Shown in pieces: positions 20,645 to 32,700 of a DNA stretch of 64,000 nt (within the stretch, counting starts at the first letter, position 1; each line of letters opens with the position of its first letter). This DNA is from Branchiostoma floridae. Lineage: Eukaryota; Chordata; Leptocardii; Amphioxiformes; Branchiostomatidae. Under the pieces are notes generated by a model. It ran no database searches. It was not told the DNA's origin and saw only the letters and a program-made list of their open reading frames with translations. A program made the position numbers and the translations under genes. The stretch spans positions 19,562,702 to 19,626,701 of the forward strand of contig NC_049993.1 of NCBI RefSeq assembly GCF_000003815.2. Direction: 5' to 3'.

Positions 20645-20657
20645 AGGTCAAGGGTCA
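20645..20657 (+). promoter_or_regulatory. DR1-type nuclear-receptor-like site upstream of eIF2D
   Basis: AGGTCA, one spacer base A, then GGGTCA, 80 bp before the eIF2D ATG. The same sequence is preserved at 49685-49697 in unit 2 within an almost unchanged 60-bp block. DR1 is the classical spacing for HNF4 and RXR dimers; binding here is not shown. Confidence 0.45.
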
Positions 20658-20736
20658 GTGATTGAGTCAGACGTGCACACGCGAAAATTTTTATATCACA
20701 GGATTTCAACTTCAAGACGTCATCCTGAAGGTCAAG

Positions 20737-23700
20737 ATGTTCCAGAAACCCTTCAGAGTCAAGTCCAAGACGGTCATCCGTGGTTCCGATAGGTAATGAT
20801 TATGTAAATATTTTTTATTCTCGATATTCTGATGCAACAGTTGCAGTGTATGTATGTGGGGAGGGGGGTCGTTCGGCATTTTGCATCATATTACGCAACC
20901 TTTACTAATCGTATAATTTACACATTGAAATAATGAAATAGGAACTTTCTACTGCAGGGAAAAACAATTCTGTTCTTTCTGTAACACAAAGCTTCGTAGC
21001 TATCAAAAAAGTACCACACCTTTCTACAACGGGATCAAGTTTGACAACGCAAAAAAAATTATGATGTCATGTCTCATAAATATCAAATATCTCTGACACA
21101 CACACCTAAAAGTCCTTGGTCTAATTTAGAGTACGTTAAGTACAGGAATTTGAATTTCAGAGGGCATCAAATCAGTTTGTTTAAAAAAATCTTCACATAA
21201 ATGATTGATTGAGTAAATGGTTGATTGATTGATTGATTGGTTAACATAATAAATGACAAGCTTTGGTATTTTCAAAAGAGTAGCAATGGATATCAATTAA
21301 CCTATACGTAGCACTGCAATAATGAAGAAGACAACATATAATATTTTCCCGCCCTCTAACAATTTCAAGCAGATGTAGGGAAGGCCCTCCCCTCGCTAAC
21401 AGAAGACCAGCTGCAGGAGTTGGTACCCACCAAGGCGGACATGTCCATCATGAAGATTTACATGAAGTCATGACAGTAACTTTTGTTTATCCAGGAGGAA
21501 ACTGAGAGCTGACGTAGCAAAGTCCCTCCACTCACTAACAGAGAAACAACTGTCAGACTTGTTTTGTACACAACATTAGTAGGCATGAGCTTTGTAACAA
21601 GTCATATTAACCAGTATTTTGTCTGTTAATGTGTTATCAGGAGGAAACTTCGAGCAGATGTAGGGAAGGCTCTCCCCTCACTAGCAGAAGAACAACTGCA
21701 GGAACTGGTACCCACCAAGGAAGACATGTCTACCATGAAGATTTACACTCACTCTGGCAGGAACGTCACGGTCTACTGTCTGGGGAACAACCCTGTCTTC
21801 TTTGAGATGGACAAGAACGTCTTCCCTACAGGTCAGAGAATAGACTTTTTCATATACTGAGTCAAAACTGGAATAGTTAGAACGGAGTAGAAACAGAAAG
21901 AAACAATATCCTTACTCCTGGATTCGAGCCCGCGTCGAATCCGGGCCGCCAGAACATAAACCGCAAGACGCTAAATCACTATTCTACAAAAGGCTGACAG
22001 CTGTTTGGCATGGTCGTTTGGCGGTACTTGAACCACACATAGCTTTTGTTTGAGCACCTTTTACAATTTTAAGCACCACCACCTCCAATGGCCTTGCTGA
22101 AGCCATGCAGCCTTGGCATGATACACCAGAAGGGACCTTTGCCCAGTAAGATTAAAAAAGAGATGTCAGATGTAGCAGCCACCTGTTAGAAGTCTATAGC
22201 TTAGTATCTAACACTAATCTATAAAGTATTGCCGTCAGTAGATTTGAAAAATCACTGAATGCTTAAATTTTGGGCCTAAGTCACACCTGAATGCTTGTGC
22301 ACACATAGTCAGAAATGGTTGGGCATAATGTGAAGTGAAATTTGTAAGTGTAGATTCACATTTCTAACAGAACTTCTTCCCCCTTGATATCCCCAGTGTA
22401 CAGCTTGTGGAGAGTACCTGACATGTTACCCTGTCTCACCACCTGGACTGATGTACTCAAGAACCTCTGTGGAGGGGCAGGTCAGTTCCTTAAGTTCTCA
22501 TGGTTCCTTAAGAACCTGTGTGGAGGGGCAGGTCAGTTCCTTATGTTCTCATGGTTCCTTAAGAACCTGTGTGGAGGGGCAGGTCAGTTCCTTAAGTTCT
22601 CATGGTTCCTTTTAAAAGAACCTGTGTGGAGAGTACCTGACATGTTACCCTGTCTCACCACCTGGCCTGATGTACTCAAGAACCTCTGTGGAGGGGCAGG
22701 TCAGTTCCTTAAGTTCTCATGGTTCCTTAAGAACCTCTGTGGAGGGGCAGGTCAGTTCCTTAAGTTCTCATGATGGTTCCTTAAGAACCTGTGTGGAGGG
22801 GCAGGTCAGTTCCTTAAGTTCTCATGGTTCCTTAAAGAACCTGTGTGGAGGGGCAGGTCAGTTCCTTAAGTTGTCATGGTTCCTTAAGAACCTGTGTGGA
22901 GGGGCAGGTCAGTTCCTTAAGTTCTCATGGCTCCAGGTCCTTAAGAACCTGTGTGGAGGGGCAGGTCAGTTCCTTAAGTTCTCATGGTTCCTTAAGAACC
23001 TGTGTGGAGGGGCAGGTCAGTTCCTTAAGTTCTCATGGTTCCTTAAGAAACTCTGTGGAGGAGCAGGTCAGTTTCAGCTCTTGTTTTCAGCTATGAAACT
23101 ATTTTGAACAGTTATTAAACAACTGAAGACTGCAGTTAGTAAGAAGAAAGAGTATGAAGTGAAATTGCTACCAGAAATGAGCTTTGTTTTGTTTGCTAGT
23201 CTTTTCAGTGTATGTATGCCCTAATTTGCTGAAACTACAAGACTTAGTGTTATTGCTGTGCCATTACTTCATCATATTACTGACAAGTGACAACACTGTG
23301 TGTGTCCCCTCCTGCAGACCTGATGTTGCCCGGAGTGATACCAGGAGAGGAGGGGCTGCCTGTGATTGAGAAGAACAGCCTGTGTGCCGTCTCACTTCTG
23401 GGGAACAGGTAACAGATTACCTCTCTATAGACCCGAGGACATTATACAAGATGTGTATAATGTCCTTGCTAGACCTTAGGTCCTCTGGCAACCTTTTTTG
23501 GATAGGTTGACATATCAAATGTCCTCCAGAAGTGTTTTCTTGTGCAGCTAGTAACATTGCCTCCAGATTAATACACTGCAAATACCCTTCACCTCCTGTA
23601 TCGGTTCATGAATATTTGTGGAAAAGAAGAAAATAATATGTGTTTACTTACTGATGCTGTCCCACCTGTTAAGGTGACATGAACTATGACCTGTACAATT

Positions 23701-26700
23701 GTTCCGTAACACTTAACTGTTCAAACCTGTTCCTTGTTCCTTGACCCATGTCTTGAGATATTGGTCTATATAATGCTAATTCCAGACCTGTGACTGTCAT
23801 TCACCTGCAACCATTGACCGCTCTATGAACGCCATAACTCTTTACTCTTGCTGTCCTGTAGAGCCCCCATTGCGGTAGGCAGGACCACGATGTCATCATC
23901 TCAGATGCAGGAGTGTGGGATGAAGGGGAAGGGAGTCACTGTGCTGCACACGTACCTGGATCAGCTCTGGTGAGCAACAGTTTATACCCAAACACTCTCA
24001 AGATACCTTCCAGGACAAGATCGTCTGTGTTGATAATGCAGAAATTGAAAAGTTTCCTAAGAAGGTAGAGTTAATACTTCAAGATAGAATTAACTCAAGA
24101 TAGCCCAGGTTACATTCCATTAATTACTCCTCCTGTTCAGGGAACATGGTGACCAGACCCCCCTCCCCACCATGGCTACCCAGCAGTCCTGTCCTGAAGG
24201 TCATGTGCCTGACCTTGACTCAGGAGATGCAACATCAGAGGAACAACTGCAAGGACAACTTGCTGCAGAAGCCTCAAGCACCACGGACACTGTACCTATA
24301 GAAAACCTGGTCTTAAATGATGACCTTGGTGATGAAGGTGACCTTGAGAAAGTAAATGACCTTGATACAGAGATTACTGTAGGTGGAGTGAAGGATGATG
24401 GGAATGAATGTGGAGAGGAAGAAGGAGAGACAAGAGATGAGGAGGATGAGGTATCTCCTGTCGGTAAGACAGACCAATTTCTCTCCCTCTCTACAATTCA
24501 TCCCTGCCAAGTTTACTTTACAGGGACTATCACATAGATGTTATTAAACCTTTAAGTGTTTTCAAAAGTAGAAGGTACATGTATCAACTTCATGTTAGTG
24601 TTGAGGCTAGTAAATGAAATAAGACAACAGCTGTAAATGTAATTAAGCTCCATTAAATTGTATCTGCCACTTTGAAAAACAGTGAGAGATCTCTGGTGCA
24701 GCACACCCCTTGTATGCACAGTGTAGACATACAGGGGTGCATTATTATGGGAGATTTGTTGAGACATATTATTGAGGGTGCGGTATATACATGGCCTGGC
24801 AGAATTGTGATTAACTTTAAGTTAGTAGATGTTAACTTCTGTTGTTTCTGTTGTTTGACTGATCTGTTTTGTGTTAACGTTATGTGATTCCACAACGCAT
24901 GTGTTACCTGGCTAAAAAGGCTATAGGATGACTTTTACCCTTACCTATACCTGTTGCATTCCCTCCCCCCCCTTCAGACCAAATGGACTCTCTCCTGTAC
25001 CAGTGCTTCCTCCACGCCCTGAAGACAAACGTGAAGAAGACTGACCTTCCCCTCCTCACCAGTAAACTCCTTAGAGGCCACATGCAGCCTTGTTGGTGAG
25101 TAAGACTTCACATAGTTACTGTGACTTAAGGATTGGCATGTTTGATGGAAGAATAACACCTAAGCTCAAAGGTTTGCATGTAACATTCTTTTTGAACAGT
25201 CAAAGGTAACATTGATCATAGAAAACTTATATGTTTTTTTTTCAATTACATGTATAAAAAGGGTAGAAACTGTTAAAGTTGAGTATTTGCTTTGTGATTT
25301 TGAGATTTGTGTATACTATTTAAATTAAAGGAATCATGATTCAGAAATATATCTTGATGGCATTTTAAAGTTTTCCAGGTGAACTATAAAAAATAAGGGT
25401 ATTAAACAGTGGGGATTTCCCACAAGATTTTACATTTTTCTTAATTCGTTCAATTCTTCAAACCCTAAAGTTTGTAGAGCCCAATGGATATATATAGGGC
25501 AGCAAGTTCCCTTGCTGTTTCAGTATCAGTTGTTTTCCAGTCACAAGATACCCAGACACAAGGACTGCAGCAGTCAGATTTATTTTAGTATTTTTACTAC
25601 AACAACACAGCAGTGTAGCCATTCATTCTGGTCCATAAACTTGTAAAGCTTGCAAACTCTGTGGCAGTAAAGAATACTTTTTACACTCAACAATACAAGC
25701 CAGCTTGCTGATAGTAGATGAAACCATTATACTAATTAAAAATATCTTAACATCTTGCCTAAAGAAGATTCTTGTAAGATTTCATGTATGAAGTTGCTTT
25801 TGTTTACTGCTTTGTACATGGATCTATAGAGAGTGAAATTTGGATACTTCGATACTTTATTCAGCTCATTAGCTATATGTACATAATTTCATCATAAAAT
25901 CTGTCATAAATGTTGAAGTGGAAGTTTGGAAAATTCAAACTCAACCAGAGTGGTCCCCAACTAAAATGGTTCATTAAAGAAGTATCTGGTTATATAACTG
26001 ACACTTTTCAGGTTATGTTTCAGTATTTTTTCTATGCCATACCATTTTCCGTCGGCTTGTTAGGAAATATTGTGTTCCTGTACCTAGGATGTTCTGCACT
26101 GTTACATGTATCTGTACTTCCTGATACAGTGGTAAACAGTATCAGTAACAAACACATGTCCATCCTCTGTCACAGCCACCCCGTGAGGATTGTTCAGTTT
26201 GTCCCTATCACTGCTGATTGTTGACACCCACATGCCATTTGGGTGGAACACCTGAAGCTTCTTACCATGTTCTACCCCACCTACACCAGACCTATCTCCA
26301 GCATTTGCCAGAACTATGTTCCCCTTGCTGTCAGCTGACACCCCATGAGGAGTCCACATGTCCTGTGGCTGTGTGCCCCACTGACCAAACTTGTGTTGGA
26401 AGTTCAGATTCTTGTCAAACACCTGAACACGGCTGTTTTCTTTATCTGCCACAATGATGTTGTCTTCTTTATCCACACAGACAAAATATGGGCCATTAAA
26501 CTGCCCCTCCTCCTGCCCCTTCCCTCCCACCTGTTTCACCAGTGTCCCATCTGCCTCAAACAGGAAGATGCTGTGTTTGCCATAATCAGCTACAACAACC
26601 CTCCCATCCCTCTGTACTGCCAGGCCATAGGGCAGTGTGCAATATTCACCCAGAGGAAATTTGTGCAGCAGTTTTCCTGATGGGGAAAATTTCTTCACTT

Positions 26701-29700
26701 CCTTCCCAGAGTTCACCACTATGGTGCCATCAGTCTGAACTGCTAGTCCTCTTGGGTGGGTAGTAGGAAATGAATGACAAAACTTCCCACTCAGATCAAA
26801 CACCTGAACACGATTGTTGTAAGTATCAGCCACATACAGCCTGTCACCCCTGACTGCTACACCTATAGGCCTGTCAAACTGCCCCTGCTGGCTGCCCTCC
26901 TGCCCAAACCTCAGTACAGGGTTGTTACTGCCCACATCTACAGTGATAGAACCCAGGTCCTTCATAATCCCCATACAGACCCCCAGTGTGTGTTTCCCTG
27001 ACTCCTGAGGTCTCCACTCTCCACCCCAGACCCTCCTAACTCTGCTAGTTTGTCCCTTCCTTGCAGCTAGTGGGGGGCTGGTGTGTGCTGTAGTCTGTAT
27101 CAGGGTGGTTTTGCCCAGCTGTGGCGAGGTCACCTCTATCTGTGGTGTAACATCCCCACCTGTAAGATCTGCAGTGTTGGTTGTGACTGTGACAGAGCAG
27201 GGCAGACTCTCTACTGCTGGTTCTTCTACATGAAGAGTAAATGCGGACAAGGAACCACCAGACACCTGGGATAAGCTGCTGGGTTGAAAGGTCACTTTTG
27301 TATTACCTACAAAACTCTTGTGTGTTTGCTGCAAGGGCAGTTTCTGAAGCCTTTCTTCCATTTGCTGCCTCAAGATGTGAAAATCCTTATCATCTTTACA
27401 GTCTAAAATATTTTGAGACAATGCTACCTCTTCCTTAGTCTTTCCTAGCTCCATCTGCAATTTCTTTTTCTCCTGAGTCAGTTCCTCTCTCCTGTCTCTG
27501 TTGACCTCTTGTGCCTTTTTGACCATCTCATGCTCTTCCAGCTTTAGATTTAGGTTTAGTTGTGACCTCAGTTTTTTGTAGTGCTGTTGGATTTCCTTCT
27601 CGACTTCCTGACAGTTCTGTTTGACAGCGCTGATTTCCCGGTCAATAGTCTCCATTTGCCCAGTTATCTTGGAGATGGCTGCTTCGGCTTCTGCTTTGTA
27701 CTTTGGTGCAAACCTTTTGCCTACATTAGGAACAAATTGGAAATATATATATATATATATATATACATTGTACTTAGAAACCCCGACTCACCCTGTAGTG
27801 CTTTAATCTTGAAAGAATCTTTTGTTAGATGACTGTCAATGACATTAGAAAAACACATCTGAGCAACTTGATTACATTATGATTGTTTTTTTTACACATT
27901 CAGTGATCACTGTACAAGTTGTAATGTATGTGTGTAAAGCCTCCAGTTAGCCACATGATTTTCTGCCTGCAAAGAATGCACCTTAAATCATAGGTCTAAT
28001 AAGAAGCAGTGGACTGTCAAGGACAGTCACAAATGTTGTAGTCACTGTACAATTTGGTCACAGGTGGGTACCTATCTGTATCTGTATCTGTATCTATATA
28101 GCCGGTATAACCGCCGTTCGGCGTAACACACCAGCTTTGCAGGCACGCGGCGCGGCAGCAGCTGGTTATATTACACCGAACGACTCGTTACCCCTAACTT
28201 TTGCACATCTATCTGCAAGCGTTCTTTAACGCATGTAAGTCACGGGCAAAGTCAGACATAAACTTTAAGATACCTTGAAAAACCGTATGACATTGGAAAA
28301 ACTTTGCCTCTTATTGTTAAACAGCCGATGCTGTAGGGCTGATATCAATTAGTATTTTACCATGGTCAATATTGACCAAAGCTTGCCTTACCCAATGGTA
28401 CAATGACCAAGGTTGTGAAAACTCATCATCTGCCCTTTTGAATAAAGAAAATTTTACCTTCAGACAATGTCATGTGACTCCCAGCTGATGCGTAGCCTGA
28501 ATCAGATGACAGAACGCTTCCTGACGAAATGGTGCTTGCCACTGACTGGACACTTGCGACTGACTGGACACTTGCAATGGATCGGATGCTTCCTGCCCTT
28601 GTTTTCTGTGTGATCTCCAGTTCTTCTGTATGACTGGAAGTGTCCAGCGATGCCAGGTGTGACGTCACCTGTTCCACCTGCTCTTCCTCAGGATGCTGTG
28701 GCTCACCTGGGACAGGTTTAAAATTAGTTTTAAAATTTAGTACATTCAGCTTCCACCTGCCAAACCAAGTAATTTCATTTTTGGAATTTTGAAAAAAGTA
28801 CAGGTGGTATCTTAGTGACTCCAGTAAAATCCAGACCATATACAGAATATTGTGTTGCAGTTGTTGTGTTGAGTAATAGGCTGCAAGACCTGGGGAAAGC
28901 CCTGCAGAAGTCTAGCTTGTGTTGTTGCACACAGACTTGACCATCGGCGGTGAACAGAGTGTCCGTCAGGACAAAAAGGACTGTGATGATGATGATGAAT
29001 AGGCCATATTAGAATCAATCCCACCCTAAATTTCCCATGACGCACACAAAACTTATCACATCAAACAATAAGTCCTTGAATGTGTACCTTTCTTGAAGAA
29101 GTCCCTCCAAGCGGTGTAGTCCTGCTCCAGAACCAGAGTCCTCACCACCAGCTGGTCTCCTCCCTCCAGGCTCCGCATCTCCTCAGTCATCAGCAGCTCA
29201 GTCAGGCTGTCAGACAGGCGGCCGCTCGTGCAGGAACCCCAGAAATGGGAAAATTTGGGCTCAGACTCAAACCTCAGAAACAGTATTGCACAACCCCAGT
29301 ATTTACTGACTATGATGGCCTGTTTTTCTTCGATTTTGTCCTGAAGCTGATCAAACTTTCTTTCCAAACTTTCTTGGGACAAAAATGTTTTTGCTCTCTC
29401 CAGTGACTTAACTTGATTTTCTTGATACATGTAAAGTGCTTTAAACTCTTCATCCCTCATTCTACTCTTCAGTTGCAGAACCTGCTCATTTTGATATACT
29501 GTGGCCAAAAGATGTGGATTTGGAATCGTGGTTAGCTGGGGTTGTTCTCCAATTGCTATATCAAAACTCCCTTGGAAGCCGGGGTAGATAGCCAGGGCCA
29601 TGGGCATAGCTGGAAAACAAAGAAACCTGGTTTTTTCTCTGTTATATTTAAAGTTTTATCACATGTTTGAAGTACAAAATGGAACATTTGGCATGCATGT

Positions 29701-32700
29701 ACCTTTCATTTGTCCTTTCACCATCTTTTTGGAGTCTAGGGTATCAGTAAGTGTCCCAAGGAAACAACGTTTAGCCTGTGATGAACAGTTACTGGGCAGT
29801 TTTAATCTTCAACCCATACAATGTATGATGTTTCCTGCACTGAAACTGAAAGTCATCCTGTACTTACGCTGCATGAGGGTATGATGTGGTTCACTCATGG
29901 GGTCTGTCTGTTGTAGAGCTGCTGCTGCTGCTGCTGCTTGTGCTTAAACAGATAAAACGAACACAACTAAGTTGAGATTTTGGCAATTTTTTTTATTGAG
30001 GTAAAGGTAAAGGTAGTCCCATTGCCTTTTTTTGAGGATGTAGGTGTAGTGGTTTGTTATCTGCTGTGTCTAGGGCACGGTATTGGAAGGTGGAGCCCAT
30101 CCCGATCCATCACCTCCCATCGCCTTTTACCTCCCCAACTGAAATGAGGTACCCATTTTTACATCTGGGTTAAGGGAGGAAGGTCGTGTCAAGGGCTTTT
30201 TTAAAGGGCACACAATCGGTATCATGACAGGATTTGAACTCTTCTGCTAATACCATAATTGATATTCATTTTCTAATTCTTATTGTGACTGAAAGAAGAT
30301 GCATATGTGAGCTTGGAAGTTCTGGATAAAGTCAGTGACAGCTTTACTGCTTGTGGAATACTGAAAAATAAATAAATGCATAGTATAACTTATACTTATA
30401 CTATAAGATACCATTTCTGTTTTTCAAACAAAATAAACTTAAAACCCCTTTTACATACACCTACAGTTATTTGGGTCATGGAAATGTGTGATCATGACAG
30501 TTCTAAAATTCTTGTAGGAGTTACCTGAGCTTATTTGTCTCATCTATTGTCATGTAGAAATTGTTCAGACATACCTTCAGATTCTGCCCTCTGCTGTTGC
30601 TCAAGTTCTTCAGCTTCCTTGGCCAATCTTCCTTTCCCCAAACTTTGTAAAAGCTGCACAAGTAACCTTAGATTACCATATCCTATCTTATTGTCTGCCT
30701 GTAACAGTCTAAAAATGTCCAGAGCTGTTGCATGTTGCACTCTTGCCGCTCCCAAAATTTCAGGAACCAGCAAGTTCCGTAGCCTTTTTAAGTCGTCATC
30801 CGACAAGTTTTCAGAAATCTTGTTGTAGAGCTGGGTTAGGGGTGAAAGTTGGGCCATGGTTGGTGCCTGGATCCAGCAAGATGATCAGACCTCTGGATGT
30901 GCATGAAGAAGTTTGATTATTAGTTGGATTATTCCTCTCTTGGCATCCTGATATTTTACTGTTAGACAGTTACAATTTATCACATTAGGCAGTAAAGTTG
31001 AGTTCTCAAGTATGCAGACCACAAAAGGGCAATTAAAATGTCATAGTCTCATTCATGAAATCTCATGTTATTCGTTACTCACCTGATAAGGACAATAAGT
31101 TGAAAACCAACATGTTGGCCATCGTTACTGGTGAATACTAGACCTTTGACCCTTACAATATTCAGTAGCTGTTTACTGAAGCACAAACCACATCAATCAG
31201 AGACTACTGTAAGTAACATGTGACAGGTACAGTACAGGAATGCTTGAGAAACTCTCAAGATTGTTTTTTTTACAAGACAAGTAGAGAAAACCCACCTTAA
31301 TTTTCCCTGCTAAAGTTGAGTGTGGACCCTGGACCTTCTGGCCTATGAACATTGTACCCTTAAAGCATGCTGGGAAAATCATTGAGTTAATATTAACTTG
31401 AAGTAGTTTCCCCAGTCAATAATGTTGACCAGTCTGACTCCCCAAGGTCATGATGTGTACACAGTCACATGCAAGACTTTACCTGCTACTGTTGTGGTCC
31501 AATTAGCTTCTGAAAGTGTGCAAATATTTAATATTTAGGTGCTTCAGGACTTTATTTATCTATCATTATACATGTCATTGTTCACTTTTGTACTCCTATT
31601 GTACAATATTATAGACTAGTGCTCCAGACCTATTGTAAGAGAACAACCTGGGGAAGACTACTCTCCAAGCAGAGGTTTGGCTTGGCTTTTTTTCTCAGGT
31701 TTTCTATTTTGTACCATTATCCTTAATCATTGTAACATGTCAAAAGCAACCAGAGCCAAACCTTTGCTTGGAGAGTACACTAGTTAGAATGGTCAAGCCC
31801 AATAGTATATACACTAACTGTATGTGATTGGTTCTCAAGTTGAGGCTGCAGACATCTTGTCCCAACGAACTACATGTTGTACCTGACTGCAAATACTGTT
31901 GTTTACCAAGGTTAGCTAACAAGGTTACCTGTAACATTACCTGGCTATTTATGTATTTCTGTCATGTTTAACCAGAGTAGCCCAACTCATGCAGGGGTGT
32001 GACCACTGCTTCACAGTGGGGCACTATGTACAGAAGTGTATGTATCCACTACCTTTTGTCAATGACAATGAACAGATCTGTTTGAGAGCAGGTTTTATAC
32101 CCTAATTATTGGTATGCAAACTTAAGTTAAGGAGGTTAAGACAAATTTCAGTCCAAAGAAAAGTAAGACAAATACAACACATTAGGCTAAATGTAAGATG
32201 GCTAGTGACCCTACCTCTGGACTAAGAAGTCATGAGTTCAAATCCCAGCTGTTTTGCTCACCCAATGTGCATGTTACTGGAGTGTAAAGTTCAACTTGCA
32301 GTCCTTAAGACAGGACATTAAGCCATGGCTCTCTGTAACTTTTTGCCCATACAATGAATCCTGTCGATGTCAACCATCTCTTCAGCTGCCCCAAACTAAC
32401 TCTGAACACAGGAAGCGAGCGATGATTGTGTAAGTTTGTTGTGCGTTAGGGCGGTGCTCTGGAACTCCAATATCATCTCACTTCTCTGAGTTAAAATCAA
32501 CAGTAACGCCTCAAATTATTGTATGAATAGAGAACCTCACTACTGAACACTGATATTATCTATTCATTTGGCTTGGATTATTTTTCAATCATAAATAAGT
32601 TAAATCATTTACATCTTTTAGTGTATCATTTCTTTTGTCCTTGTATCTCAGTTATTTGTGAATAGTTGTACGTTAGACTGAGTCACATTTCTGACATACT

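Larger units (their letters stand above)
18850..32460. repeat. Segmental duplication, unit 1
   Basis: Homologous and collinear with about 48150-62490: Asterix exons 3-4, eIF2D exons 1-7, a DED-NHL gene, the same MITEs and SINE. The offset runs from 29.0 to 30.0 kb and changes at indels and transposon insertions. Exons keep identical lengths, while introns differ by many substitutions and indels. The left edge lies just before Asterix exon 3. Confidence 0.9.

Noticed and set aside
21915-21995. A functional tRNA gene
   Set aside because: A good B-box is present, but a full cloverleaf with matching acceptor stem could not be found; it fits a SINE head better.
27746-27768. (TA)n tract as a regulatory element
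   Set aside because: A simple microsatellite beside the gene A exon 5 acceptor; the gene D intron lacks it with no sign of effect.
28900-29000. LINE tail with (GAT)n near gene A exon 3
   Set aside because: A GATGATGATGATGA tract and some LINE-like words are present, but too short and degraded to call.
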